Source: a virus. Taken from it: DNA of 26,473 nt. The position numbers and the translations under genes are program-made. Below are positions 12,293 to 20,728 of this stretch, in pieces. The stretch lies in the IMG/VR virus record IMGVR_UViG_3300020437_000405, positions 1-26,473 of that record. The stretch is one strand, 5' to 3'. The notes below the pieces were generated by a model that saw only the letters and a program-made list of their open reading frames with translations, was not told the DNA's origin and ran no database searches. Numbering within the stretch: the first letter of the stretch is position 1; every line of letters begins with the position of its first letter.

Positions 12293-14032
12293 TTAGTCAG
12301 TATAAAACACGTTTTCATCTATTGAATTCCAACTACTTCTTGCTTGTTGTAGTTCTCTTGTTACACGTGATATTAGTCTTTGAGTATGTGGTCCAACTTT
12401 ACTGTTAAACAATGCCATCTTCTCATCTTCTCTTGTTTGAATTCTTAGTTTGTTTCCTTCAGATTCATAAACTAATTGAGAGTTTGCACTTTTTAATTCA
12501 GCCGTAACCGCAGTTTCATTATCTGTAAGTTGTTCAGATAATATAATCGCTTGTTTCTTTAAATCTTCTGTAGAGAATGTACCAAATGTTACTGAACGAT
12601 TTATTGTAACTTTTAAAGATTTTATATCTCTTTTTAATGCTAATAAATCATTTGAAAAAGTACCTTGCCATTGTCTCCAAGCATCACTTGAAATTGTTGT
12701 AGTTGTTTTTGGTGGCGTAGTATCTGATGAAGATGGTGCAGAACCTGTATTATTTCCTGTAGTAATAGCAGTACCACCTACTGCATCTTTTAATGCCTCA
12801 AATGTATCGCCAAATATACCTGCAATTTCTCCAAATAAATTATGAAGATATGCATCTAATGGTTGATGTTTCTTGCCTGTTTGTGTAAATGGAGACTGTG
12901 GGACTCCAGGTGCTTGTGAAGCCTCTCGTTTTGCTTGATCCATAGTTTTAATAACTGTATCAGCATCCGCTCTAGTATCAACAGTTGTAGGAATTTTATT
13001 TCCTGTATCTAATGGAGTATTTAATTTTGATACTGCATTCTTCATATCTTGACTTCCTGTATTCAAGATAACTGCAATTTGACAAGGGTCTAATGCGGCC
13101 GCCGCCATTGCTAATGCTAATGCCTTACTTGCCAATTCTGCCGCAAGATTTAATAATTTTTCTGCCTCTTTTGCAATTTGATTTGTTATATCAGCAATAG
13201 CATTTATGGCCTTGCCTACTAAACTGCCAATCTCTCCTAATGCTCCACTGATTGCATTTGTTACTTGTCCTATTGCATTTACTACTGCATTGATAACATC
13301 ACCTATAACCCCACCAGCACCATTGATAGCATTTGTAATATCTGTTATCAATCCAGATACTCCTGTTTGTTGCAAAAACCCATTTAGTTTTTCCATTGCA
13401 GTATCAATGAAATCCATAGTACCATCAAACGCACCACTTAGTATTCCCATTATCTCATTAAAAAAAGAACAACTTTCTCTTTGTTCACCAAATTGTTCAT
13501 TCATACCTGATAATGCACTTGCATCTGATAATGTTTGAGGTAAATTATTCATTTGACCAGCAGTATGATTTTTTAAAGAATTAAACATTGCAATACCCAA
13601 TGCCGCCAGTCCGCCAATTTTAATTACTTTTTCTAAATCTACACCTGTTGCCTCTAATATACCTGCAAATATGGCCGCTTTTTCTAATGTAGAAAAACTT
13701 CCTAATGCACCTGCCATACCTGCTATGGTTGCCAATGTAGGATTTAATGCAAAATTTTGTATAATACCTAAACTATTATCTGCACGTGCAGTATATGGAT
13801 TGCTAAAATTATTTGCCGCCAATTCACTTGCGATAGTTGATAATGCTGATTGTCTATTGAATTGTTCTTGTTGTGCTAACAGAGCCGCCTGTTGAGCAGG
13901 TGTTAGACCTAATGATGCAGTTGAATCATAGAATTGTGAAGGTGTTAAATTCGTATTAGAGAAAGTATAAGCACCACCTCCTGCGTTACGAAATTCTTGA
14001 TACAGCCTTTCTAATTCTGCTTCACTTGCCAT
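12293..14032 (-). CDS. Large Ala/Ile-rich phage structural protein
   Basis: 579 residues. The N-terminal 90 are polar with Gln/Ala stretches. A central region (about 95-330) is rich in Ala, Ile, Gly and Val with repeating NAI/NQI-type helices (TDITNAINGAGG, DVINAVVNAIGQV, GKAINAIADITNQI), like a long amphipathic helical bundle or membrane-interacting core. The C-terminal third is Thr/Ser-rich and then helical. It starts 4 bases after the PAAR gene's stop. Position next to PAAR and a fibre gene points to a tail, baseplate or ejected virion protein. I do not recognise a named family; tape-measure length (T4 gp29, 590 aa) is similar, but the composition is not decisive. Confidence 0.75.
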   Translation of the reverse strand: MASEAELERLYQEFRNAGGGAYTFSNTNLTPSQFYDSTASLGLTPAQQAALLAQQEQFNRQSALSTIASELAANNFSNPYTARADNSLGIIQNFALNPTLATIAGMAGALGSFSTLEKAAIFAGILEATGVDLEKVIKIGGLAALGIAMFNSLKNHTAGQMNNLPQTLSDASALSGMNEQFGEQRESCSFFNEIMGILSGAFDGTMDFIDTAMEKLNGFLQQTGVSGLITDITNAINGAGGVIGDVINAVVNAIGQVTNAISGALGEIGSLVGKAINAIADITNQIAKEAEKLLNLAAELASKALALAMAAAALDPCQIAVILNTGSQDMKNAVSKLNTPLDTGNKIPTTVDTRADADTVIKTMDQAKREASQAPGVPQSPFTQTGKKHQPLDAYLHNLFGEIAGIFGDTFEALKDAVGGTAITTGNNTGSAPSSSDTTPPKTTTTISSDAWRQWQGTFSNDLLALKRDIKSLKVTINRSVTFGTFSTEDLKKQAIILSEQLTDNETAVTAELKSANSQLVYESEGNKLRIQTREDEKMALFNSKVGPHTQRLISRVTRELQQARSSWNSIDENVFYTD

Positions 14033-14036
14033 TGTG

Positions 14037-14327
14037 TTATCCGTTGGTGATTACATTTGATGAACCACTAGCAACTGCAATACCACAACTAAACTTGTCA
14101 CCTAATCTACCTAATGGTAATCCATTAACAAATACATTTGGTGATCCTTGTGATAATGGTGTAGTATGAGGTACACATAAAATAAAACCGTGAGGTGTGT
14201 TTTTATCTGTAACTCTGAATGCAGGCAAATTGTTTATAAAAACATTATTTGATCCTGCACTGCATTGTCCAGGCCCACAAGGAGAGTGTGCAGTTGTACT
14301 ATCTGTAGTTCTAGCAGTTAAAGGCAT
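14037..14327 (-). CDS. PAAR-domain spike-tip protein
   Basis: 96 residues with the PAAR pattern: repeated HSPCGPGQCSAGSNNVFINNLPAFRVTD, read as HSPCGPGQCSAGS and NNVFINNLPAFRVTD, then PHG..LC..H...LSQGSPNVFVNGLPLGRLGD and FSCGIAVASGSSNVITNG. The recurring G-S-x-N-V-x-x-N-x-L-P units and paired Cys/His match the zinc-binding cone that sharpens the membrane-piercing spike of contractile tails (T4 gp5.4). Its ATG overlaps the stop of the Sm-like gene by one base. Length is typical. It supports a myovirus. Confidence 0.9.
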   Translation of the reverse strand: MPLTARTTDSTTAHSPCGPGQCSAGSNNVFINNLPAFRVTDKNTPHGFILCVPHTTPLSQGSPNVFVNGLPLGRLGDKFSCGIAVASGSSNVITNG

Positions 14328-14635
14328 TATGTAATCAATCCTTTTTTCTCTGGTGCAATCACGCCTGCAGTTGCGGCCGTGTATGCTTTTGTTGTTTCTG
14401 AGTTTGTTTTTAAAACTGAAACTATCTTATCTGCGTGTAAAACAACTTCGTTTTCACTATCACCAGTAACTGTAAATGGTTGAAATGAAATTTTCTGACC
14501 ATACATTAATGTTAATGGTTTTTTAATAATAAAATAATCTCCACTTTCACTAACAAACTTACCTAGTAATTCTTGTCCACCAGTCAAAACAAGTGTAACA
14601 ATATCACCTTCTTCGTATCGTTTTTCTTTTAACAT
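14327..14635 (-). CDS. Small protein with Sm/Hfq-like fold
   Basis: 102 residues. The N-terminal half (EEGDIVTLVLTGGQELLGKFVSE, as EEGDIVTLVLT and GGQELLGKFVSE, then DYFIIKKP) follows the Sm1 pattern: a helix-free start, V.L..G....G....... then a strand ending in a basic residue; a second strand pair is VVLHADKIVSVL. Small Sm-like proteins of this type occur near baseplate genes of marine T4-like phages. Whether it binds RNA or is a virion part is unknown. It lies between sufB and the PAAR gene, with its own late motif (14647-14653). Confidence 0.6.
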   Translation of the reverse strand: MLKEKRYEEGDIVTLVLTGGQELLGKFVSESGDYFIIKKPLTLMYGQKISFQPFTVTGDSENEVVLHADKIVSVLKTNSETTKAYTAATAGVIAPEKKGLIT

Positions 14636-14646
14636 CCTTCTTCCCG

Positions 14647-14653
14647 TATTTAT
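14647..14653 (-). promoter_or_regulatory. T4-late-type promoter motif (ATAAATA)
   Basis: Minus-strand ATAAATAC 12 bases before the Sm-like ATG; a second copy GATAAATA (14678-14671) overlaps the sufB stop. Confidence 0.55.
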
Positions 14654-14673
14654 ATTGTTTATTATGTACGTAT

Positions 14674-16110
14674 TTATCCCACTGAGCCTTCAAGTGTTAC
14701 TTCTAATAACTTATTAGCCTCAACTGCGAATTCCATAGGTAATCTTTGGATAACATCTTTTACAAAGCCATTAACAATTAAGTTAGTTGCTTGTTCTTCA
14801 TCTAAACCACGACTTCTACAATAAAATATCATTGCATCTGATACTCTTGACGTTGTTGCCTCGTGATTTATAGATGCTCCAGCACCTTCGTTTTCTATGT
14901 AAGGTATTGTAATGGCCGCACATTTATCGCCAATTAACATACTATCACATTGTGTAAAATTTGTAGATTTACTATTACCTGCTCGTCTATTTAATTTGAC
15001 TTTTCCTCTATATGTTTGTTTGCCATATTTTGCAGAAATGCCTTTTGATATTATTGTTGAAGATGTATTTTTACCCAAGTGTATCATTTTAGTACCTGTA
15101 TCAGCCTGTTGTCTTCCAGTTGATATTGCTACACTATAAAATTCTCCTTGAGACTCATCACCTTTTAATATACAACTTGGATACTTCCAAGTCAATGCAG
15201 ATCCTGTTTCAACTTGAGTCCAAGTTACTCTACTTTTGTATCCTTTACACATTGCTCTTTTAGTAACAAAATTGTAAACTCCACCTTTTCCTGTTTCAGG
15301 ATCACCTGGATACCAATTTTGTACAGTTGAATATTTTACTTCCGCTCTATCTTTTGCTACAATTTCAACACAGGCCGCGTGTAATTGATTTTCATCTCTA
15401 GCAGGTGCAGTACATCCTTCAAGATATGATACATAACTATCGTCTTCTGCAACAATTAATGTTCTTTCAAACTGTCCTGTGTTTGCTTGATTAATTCTAA
15501 AATATGTTGAAAGTTCCATTGGACATCTTACGCCTTTTGGAATATAACAAAAAGATCCATCTGTAAATACTGCTGAATTTAAACAAGCAAAATAATTATC
15601 AGTAATTGGTATTACTGAACCAAGATATTTTTTTACTAACTCAGGATGTTCTTGTACTGCCTCACCAAATGAGCAAAATATAATACCTTGCTTTGATAAT
15701 TCTTCTTTAAATGTTGTTGCAACTGAAACACTATCAAATACGGCATCTACAGCCACACCTGCCAAAGCCGCTTGTTCTTGTGTTGGTATACCTAATTTTT
15801 CAAATGTTGCTAATACTTCTGGATCAACTTCATCTATAGAATTAAGTTTAGGCTTTGGTGTAGAATAATATGATATAGCCTGATAATCTATTGGTTCAAT
15901 ATCTAATTCAGACCATTTAGGTTCTTCCATTTTAAGCCATCTATTATATGCCTTAAGTCTCCAGTCTAATAACCACTGTGGTTCTTTTTTAAACTGTGAT
16001 ATTTTTGTTACCACATCTTCGTTTAACCCAGGTGGTAATGTATAGGCTTCGACTTCTGTAACAAAACCTTGTTCATATCTTTTTTCTAAATGTTTATCTA
16101 TTGCTTCCAT
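14674..16110 (-). CDS. sufB: SufB, iron-sulfur cluster scaffold subunit
   Basis: 478 residues, full length (E. coli 495). Recognisable SufB blocks: [28 protein letters not shown] with the conserved Cys, then QLHAACVE; a TVQNWYPGD region; and [11 protein letters not shown] with Cys397 (E. coli C405, the sulfur-accepting site) followed by HEATTSR (His416-Glu417) and the [10 protein letters not shown]...EGSVG end. So the active-site residues are intact. SufB with SufC and SufD builds Fe-S clusters, taking sulfur from SufS-SufE; a SufE is encoded at 7164-7559. It sits between tail-type genes rather than with other suf genes, has a late-type motif just upstream and no clear ribosome binding site. 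SufC and SufD are not in the window. Host-derived auxiliary gene. Confidence 0.97.
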   Translation of the reverse strand: MEAIDKHLEKRYEQGFVTEVEAYTLPPGLNEDVVTKISQFKKEPQWLLDWRLKAYNRWLKMEEPKWSELDIEPIDYQAISYYSTPKPKLNSIDEVDPEVLATFEKLGIPTQEQAALAGVAVDAVFDSVSVATTFKEELSKQGIIFCSFGEAVQEHPELVKKYLGSVIPITDNYFACLNSAVFTDGSFCYIPKGVRCPMELSTYFRINQANTGQFERTLIVAEDDSYVSYLEGCTAPARDENQLHAACVEIVAKDRAEVKYSTVQNWYPGDPETGKGGVYNFVTKRAMCKGYKSRVTWTQVETGSALTWKYPSCILKGDESQGEFYSVAISTGRQQADTGTKMIHLGKNTSSTIISKGISAKYGKQTYRGKVKLNRRAGNSKSTNFTQCDSMLIGDKCAAITIPYIENEGAGASINHEATTSRVSDAMIFYCRSRGLDEEQATNLIVNGFVKDVIQRLPMEFAVEANKLLEVTLEGSVG

Positions 16111-16115
16111 TATAT

Positions 16116-16122
16116 ATATTTA
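16116..16122 (-). promoter_or_regulatory. T4-late-type promoter motif before sufB
   Basis: Minus-strand ATAAATA ends 5 bases before the sufB ATG (TATAT between). If used as a T4-type late promoter the transcript would start at or next to the ATG, that is leaderless; no Shine-Dalgarno is visible in that gap. Confidence 0.45.
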
Positions 16123-16563
16123 TTACCTACTATATTTCAGTGTAGTTATGATATCATTTGTATCATACTTTTTAAGAATATCCAAGTCTTTTTTTACGTT
16201 GTTATAGCTACATAATTTGTTATCTGGTCTATTCAATATGTATCCTTCACTGTATGCAACTAAAAACATATCACCAAAATATAAATCATGTACTAACCAT
16301 AACTGATTATCTTTTTTGGGCTGTGCATGATGTAATGTGTAGAAACATGCAAGACCATTACCACTTCTAGTATAATACCCTTCGCTTATATATTCCCATA
16401 TATCGGGCCAAGTAGTCATGTCATCAAAATTAAATCCATGGACTGCCGGATTTAATCTGGCTAACCAATTTACTAATTCTTGAAGTTGCTTTTGAGAGTA
16501 TTCTTTTTGTAAGTTTAATCTAAGTTGACGCCACTCATAAAGCAAAGTTGCTTTATCATGCAT
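16123..16563 (-). CDS. Protein of unknown function, 146 aa
   Basis: 146 residues, soluble, Trp/Tyr/His-rich. The N-terminal half is helical (LLYEWRQLRLNLQKEYSQKQ, LQELVNWLARLNP), the second half strand-rich (LACFYTLHHAQ, QLWLVHDLYFGDMFLVAYSEGY). No family recognised. It starts immediately after the tail-fibre gene's stop (TAA-ATG) and ends 12 bases before sufB. It could be a fibre-associated protein such as a chaperone, by position only. Confidence 0.65.
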   Translation of the reverse strand: MHDKATLLYEWRQLRLNLQKEYSQKQLQELVNWLARLNPAVHGFNFDDMTTWPDIWEYISEGYYTRSGNGLACFYTLHHAQPKKDNQLWLVHDLYFGDMFLVAYSEGYILNRPDNKLCSYNNVKKDLDILKKYDTNDIITTLKYSR

Positions 16564-17655
16564 TTACATTGTCCATCGTTTAACAGTATAACTTATTTCT
16601 GTAGTAAAACCTGCATCTTGTGTATAATTAAATTTAACATTATCACCATCAATCGCTGATGTAAATTCTATATTAGAAAATTCATCTACATCTGCCGTAT
16701 TGTTTGTATTGATGTCTTGCCAAATTTCAGTATTATCATCTGTAAGTTTAACTTGAGTTATACCTTGAGGGACTCCGTTGATAACTTTGATTGTTCCTAC
16801 ACGAACAAAAGTAGCCGTAGTACCTACTTGCTTTAAAGAATAATCAATAAAGAAAGTAGTACATATATTTTTATCATATGATAAAAACGTTCCAGTAGTC
16901 CCAGATAATTCTTTTTTATATAGACTTGAACGTAAACCTGTAGATGTATCTAATGATTGAAGATGTTGGTCTGTAAACATTTGATTAAATGTATTTTCTG
17001 TTACTACTTCTACGTTCTTTCTTGCTCTACCAAATAAACTTGCTATAAATTCATTTGTACCACTTACACTTATTGCTTTTACAGGTTCTATAGTTCCTGT
17101 TGTCGTAGTGTCAAAGTAATATTCATCTTCATCTGATACAGTTTCACTATAAAAACCTGATGGTGCATATTCTGATTGTTCTGAGACTTTTGCCGTAACT
17201 GTTGTTGTGTTATTTACTGTGTCGATTGTTGAAGTTAGAATTTCGCCTTCAGCAAATTTTTCCCAAGTTTGATTTGGTGCAGGTGTTGCCTCTTTATATT
17301 GACAAAGTGTTTCACCTAAATTAAAATTTACTTGTCCATCAAAAACTAGTGTTTGAGTAAAATAGTGCATTGCACCTAATACTGCATTTATATCTGTTAC
17401 ATTTCTAATTACAAGGTCTTCGTCTACTGTTAATCCAGGTTCTGGATTATCGGCTGAATTTAACCAAGATTGAATTACTGCTTGTGCGTTTGCAAACGGG
17501 TCAAATTGAATTTCGTTAACTGCATCATCAATACCTACAAACAATTGGTTAGTATCATTTGTAAATCCTAACTCTCCTGTTTCTAGTGTATCTGCACTTA
17601 CGTCTTTTCTTAAACCACGTCTTAGTAAAATTTTAACATTATTAGTTGTGGACAT
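16564..17655 (-). CDS. Tail-fibre-like protein with Mtd-type N-terminus
   Basis: 363 residues. The first 40 (VKILLRRGLRKDVSADTLET, then GELGFTNDTNQLFVG) match the N-terminal repeat of major-tropism-determinant-like fibres (I.lRRGt......l..GElgy..dt..lfiG), which joins many phage fibres to the baseplate. The remainder is Thr/Asn/Val-rich beta sequence without Cys-rich or enzymatic motifs. It should be a tail-fibre or receptor-binding protein. It has AGGAG six bases before the ATG and a late motif at 17679-17686. No variable repeat or reverse transcriptase is seen in the window, so a diversity-generating system is not supported. Confidence 0.78.
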   Translation of the reverse strand: MSTTNNVKILLRRGLRKDVSADTLETGELGFTNDTNQLFVGIDDAVNEIQFDPFANAQAVIQSWLNSADNPEPGLTVDEDLVIRNVTDINAVLGAMHYFTQTLVFDGQVNFNLGETLCQYKEATPAPNQTWEKFAEGEILTSTIDTVNNTTTVTAKVSEQSEYAPSGFYSETVSDEDEYYFDTTTTGTIEPVKAISVSGTNEFIASLFGRARKNVEVVTENTFNQMFTDQHLQSLDTSTGLRSSLYKKELSGTTGTFLSYDKNICTTFFIDYSLKQVGTTATFVRVGTIKVINGVPQGITQVKLTDDNTEIWQDINTNNTADVDEFSNIEFTSAIDGDNVKFNYTQDAGFTTEISYTVKRWTM

Positions 17656-17671
17656 TTAAAACTCCTAAATT

Positions 17672-18361
17672 CTACTTGTATTTATCAAAATACTCTTGAA
17701 CCTTGCCTGCCCAATCAAGACTAAACTTATCAAATTCGTCATTCTCTACGACAAATTCTTGATAATTACCCATATTGTCTGATTCTTTATCCCAACCAAT
17801 CATCATAATTACAGTAGTTTTTATATCAGTTCCATAAACTTCATTATGTGCGGCCGCATATGCCGAGCCTTGTAAGAAGTAATCTGAAATCCATTCTTTC
17901 TTTTTTGGTTTACGTGACGTTTTAAAATCTATAATAGCTGGTTTACCTTTCCATACTCCAACACAATCTGTAGTTCCTGCATATAAACCAGGATAATACA
18001 AAGGAACTTCTGTACCCCAAACTTCATCTACATTTGATAATCCTTTTTCAATCACAATATCAGATAATTCTTTTGCCATTTGATGAATAAGATTTGTTCC
18101 ACCAGGTCTGTTTTCTTCAAGTATATACTTTTCAATATGTAAGTGAACTTGAGTTCCTATTCCTGTGGCAAGTTTAGTAATACGATTAGCCTCTTCATCG
18201 CCTACTCGTTTTCTCCATTCGTACAGTGATGTTTTATCTTTAAGAGCATCTAATACAGTAGTTACACTAGGCAAAGGTTTGCCATTAGGTGTTTGATAAT
18301 GTCGAACACCATCTACTTCAACTCTTTTTAGGGGGTCATACTTGTATCGTTCTTTGAGCAT
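17672..18361 (-). CDS. PD-(D/E)XK nuclease, RecB/Cas4-like
   Basis: 229 residues. PLPSVTTVLDALKDK and GTQVHLHIEKYI (H at about 86) lead to the catalytic core GTTDCVGVWKGKPAIIDFKTSRKPKKK: Asp of TDC, Asp-Phe-Lys of IDFKTS (motif II/III), then YFLQGSAYAAA with the motif-IV Gln/Tyr. This order is that of the RecB-type exonuclease domain (PDDEXK_1), present in T4-like marine phages. It probably acts in DNA degradation, recombination or repair. It has its own sigma-70 promoter (18371-18399) placed so close that the leader would be about 3 bases, with no ribosome binding site. Confidence 0.82.
   Translation of the reverse strand: MLKERYKYDPLKRVEVDGVRHYQTPNGKPLPSVTTVLDALKDKTSLYEWRKRVGDEEANRITKLATGIGTQVHLHIEKYILEENRPGGTNLIHQMAKELSDIVIEKGLSNVDEVWGTEVPLYYPGLYAGTTDCVGVWKGKPAIIDFKTSRKPKKKEWISDYFLQGSAYAAAHNEVYGTDIKTTVIMMIGWDKESDNMGNYQEFVVENDEFDKFSLDWAGKVQEYFDKYK
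17679..17686 (-). promoter_or_regulatory. T4-late-type promoter motif (GATAAATA)
   Basis: Inside the last codons of the nuclease gene, 24 bases upstream of the tail-fibre ATG. Confidence 0.6.
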
Positions 18362-18370
18362 AGTACATCT

Positions 18371-18399
18371 ATTATACTACATTTTCAAAGAGATTACAA
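18371..18399 (-). promoter_or_regulatory. Sigma-70-type promoter of the nuclease gene
   Basis: Minus-strand TTGTAA (18399-18394), 17-base spacer, perfect TATAAT (18376-18371). The expected start is about 3 bases before the ATG at 18361. Confidence 0.65.
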
Positions 18400-18407
18400 G
18401 AGTAAAA

Positions 18408-18848
18408 TTACATATTTTGATTGATTTCTTCAATCATTGATGCTTTTGTTTTTCTTCTATCTAATGCAAGACCTAAGTTTTCTTCTGCCCATTCATCTAA
18501 TTCTTTTTTAGTCATGGACTCAAAATCTGGTCTTGATGCTAATGGGACTGACTTTTCTGCCTCTTGAATTGCTACTTCTGGTTTTGTTTCTACTACGACT
18601 TCTGTAGTTGTAATTACCTCAGTAAGTTCTGCATTATTTACTTTAGATTTTACGTTTTCTTTTTCTGCAACTTTTGCCATAAATTCACGATGTCTTTTAG
18701 CATTCAAAATTTCTTGACGTAATTCTTTTCTTGCAGGTGTTAATCCTTCTAAACCATTTGCTCTTTGCTTTTCAGATTCAATTATAGCTTTCGCTTTAGC
18801 ATCTTTTTTTGAAACAATATTTGTATTGCCTTTAATTATTAACGCCAT
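18408..18848 (-). CDS. Phage protein with SAP/HeH-like C-terminal motif
   Basis: 146 residues. The N-terminal half is helical and basic, the middle Val/Glu/Thr-rich linker. The last 35 residues (MTKKELDEWAEENLGLALDR, RKTKASMIEEINQ) follow the helix-extended-helix pattern of SAP/HeH domains (t..eL...a...gi.....ktK..Li..i), which bind nucleic acids and are found in phage structural and terminase-related proteins. The function is not clear. Its ATG overlaps the upstream gene's stop by one base. Confidence 0.65.
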   Translation of the reverse strand: MALIIKGNTNIVSKKDAKAKAIIESEKQRANGLEGLTPARKELRQEILNAKRHREFMAKVAEKENVKSKVNNAELTEVITTTEVVVETKPEVAIQEAEKSVPLASRPDFESMTKKELDEWAEENLGLALDRRKTKASMIEEINQNM

Positions 18849-19174
18849 TATTTTATCCTCTTCTGTGCAGTTTTTATAGCAAGTTTAGAAACTTTCTCTT
18901 TATCTTTTTCTGCATCTTGGCCTTGAGAGGATGGGGCTCCTTTCAAGTCAATAGTGTCTAGAGTAACTTTGCTGATATACTTGCTATTGGCTAACATGTC
19001 AACTAAACTTTCTGGAGTAACACTGTAGCCCATATCATTTAGTTCGTCTACCATCATATCGGTACCTACAGTACCAATATCATTTGCTTTCAAGCGAACA
19101 AGATACGCATTCAAGTCATTGCGTAGTTGTGCTTGATAATTCTTGTCTTCATTTAAAAGACTAGTTAACTTCAT
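18848..19174 (-). CDS. Phage protein of unknown function, 108 aa
   Basis: 108 residues; N-terminal MKLTSLLNEDKNYQAQLRND is helical, the middle (TDMMVDELNDMGYSVTPESLVDMLA, as TDMMVDELNDMGY and SVTPESLVDMLA) looks like a small helical domain, and the C-terminus is Lys-rich. No family recognised. It starts 2 bases after the next gene upstream ends and overlaps the SAP-like gene by one base. Confidence 0.65.
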   Translation of the reverse strand: MKLTSLLNEDKNYQAQLRNDLNAYLVRLKANDIGTVGTDMMVDELNDMGYSVTPESLVDMLANSKYISKVTLDTIDLKGAPSSQGQDAEKDKEKVSKLAIKTAQKRIK

Positions 19175-19176
19175 TT

Positions 19177-20028
19177 TTAGTCTCTTTTTGAACGACCAAG
19201 TGGCTCATCTACTTCACCAGAAGATGCCTCATCTCCGCCTGATAAATCAGCTTCAATGTCATCTTTCATATCATCTTCCATATCACCACCAATTTCAGTT
19301 GTTGCTGGTTCCATATCTGATGCCGGTGCTTCACCTGAAAGAACTAGAGCCGCACTATTTACTGCATCTTTTGTTGAACGTGCAGAGTCTAAAAGACCTG
19401 CAATCGCTTGGTCAACACTAGATTTAAATTGTTCAGCTTGTTCTGGTCCATGTGTATAAGCCATTTCATCTGCAAGTGGACCTAATTGGTCATTTTGAAT
19501 CTTACCTAATTTCTCAACAACGTCTTGTAGTTCATCAACGATACCACGTGCCGCCATTGTGATTTCTGCCTCAGCCGCATCACCTTCTAATAGTTTGTTT
19601 AACTGGTCTAAAAGTGATTCTTCTAAATTTTCTTCTTTAGGAGCCTCGACTGATTTCTCTTCCACTTTTTTAGTTTCTTTTTCCATCTCTGGTTCCTTTG
19701 TTTCATTTTTTGCTTCGGCTTTCTTGGCGTGAACAGCCTTACGTTGTGCGTCTGACACATACTTGTGTTTTCCGCCTTCGTTCACTTCGTTTTCATTGTG
19801 TGCTTTTAATAATGCTTTGATAGTTTCAAGCATAAGCATAGTTTCAACATATGAACGATCCTGAAAGTCTGGATTCATATCACGCTTTTTTGCTTCCAGT
19901 TTTGCTTTCGCCTCACGTAGAGTATCGATATCACCTTCGATTTCATAATCGAAATTTCTTTTCAAAAACTCATTTAAACGTGACGATACTGCTATCGTAT
20001 CTGTTTTAAAAAAATTTGTACTTCTCAT
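19177..20028 (-). CDS. Acidic phage protein of unknown function, 283 aa
   Basis: 283 residues. N-terminal FFKTDTIAVSSRLNEFLKRN and a helical stretch to residue 80, then a highly charged Glu/Lys linker (about 95-140), a helical middle (ARGIVDELQDVVEKLGKIQN, LADEMAYTHGPEQAEQF), and an extremely acidic Asp/Glu/Gly tail ending GRSKRD. The acidic tail and linker are typical of virion-assembly or scaffold-like proteins, but no family is recognised. A late motif lies at 20064-20071. Confidence 0.65.
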   Translation of the reverse strand: MRSTNFFKTDTIAVSSRLNEFLKRNFDYEIEGDIDTLREAKAKLEAKKRDMNPDFQDRSYVETMLMLETIKALLKAHNENEVNEGGKHKYVSDAQRKAVHAKKAEAKNETKEPEMEKETKKVEEKSVEAPKEENLEESLLDQLNKLLEGDAAEAEITMAARGIVDELQDVVEKLGKIQNDQLGPLADEMAYTHGPEQAEQFKSSVDQAIAGLLDSARSTKDAVNSAALVLSGEAPASDMEPATTEIGGDMEDDMKDDIEADLSGGDEASSGEVDEPLGRSKRD

Positions 20029-20063
20029 GGTTATTGCCCCATTACATAATAGTTTATACTATG

Positions 20064-20071
20064 TATTTATC
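20064..20071 (-). promoter_or_regulatory. T4-late-type promoter motif (GATAAATA)
   Basis: GATAAATAC on the minus strand, about 36 bases before the ATG at 20028. Confidence 0.6.
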
Positions 20072-20093
20072 TTTTTGGATTAAATTCGTGGAT

Positions 20094-20717
20094 TTAATTT
20101 TTCTCTGATTCGAAAATCTTAGAAATCTGCGATTTTGCCTGTTTGGCTTCTGACTTAGAACGACTAAAACGAGCCTCAGCGATATCCATTTTATGTAAAT
20201 CACCACGTTTTTTAGCAACTTTGTATGAATGTTTGTGTTGTAAAGCATCGTAATAATACTTTTCAAATATTGCATTTGCGGAAATTACCTTAGTAATATC
20301 TTCTGAATTGATTTTCTTACCCTTATTGAGATGTTTAACGATTACATATGCAGTCTCATAAAGACGAATACTTTCAAAAAGAGTATCTTGTGTTCTACTG
20401 TCTTTAATATCATATGCCTCATCAGATGTTTTCTCAACTGAATAATAACCTACTTGAATACCTTTTTCGGTTTTTTTGGCCTCGTTAATAGTTGTAGCAA
20501 CTTTCTGTGCAACGTTAGATGTTGCATTTTGAAAGTTTTTCATAATATTTTCCATAGCCTTAATATCTGCTTTTTTAACGCCTGGAGTAATATCTACGTT
20601 ATCGTTACCCTGTACCTGGTTATTAGATGCCTCTGATATCAAACCACTCTTATCGCCTGACATTGCTCTAAGAATGTTCGCCATTGAATCTACATCTTTT
20701 TTGCTTGGTGCCGTCAT
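20094..20717 (-). CDS. Phage protein of unknown function, 207 aa
   Basis: 207 residues, mostly helical. N-terminal MANILRAMSGDKSGLISEAS, a repeat-like VDSMANILRAM and IKAMENIMKNF, then a YYSVEK..DEAYDIKDSR strand region and a basic helical C-terminus (EKYYYDALQHKHSYKVAKKR, RFSRSKSEAKQAKSQI). Strong site CGGAGG precedes the start. Similar proteins are, as I recall, conserved in marine T4-like phages without function. It is followed by genes with late motifs. Confidence 0.65.
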   Translation of the reverse strand: MTAPSKKDVDSMANILRAMSGDKSGLISEASNNQVQGNDNVDITPGVKKADIKAMENIMKNFQNATSNVAQKVATTINEAKKTEKGIQVGYYSVEKTSDEAYDIKDSRTQDTLFESIRLYETAYVIVKHLNKGKKINSEDITKVISANAIFEKYYYDALQHKHSYKVAKKRGDLHKMDIAEARFSRSKSEAKQAKSQISKIFESEKN

Positions 20718-20728
20718 AAAGTCCTCCG

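Noticed and set aside
16564-17655. Diversity-generating retroelement, because of the Mtd-like N-terminus
   Set aside because: No reverse transcriptase and no template/variable repeat pair are visible; the similarity is limited to the common fibre N-terminal domain.
20054-20275. Second minus-strand frame overlapping the 207-aa gene's end
   Set aside because: It lies almost wholly inside the better-supported 20094-20717 gene, has no binding site and an unlikely composition.
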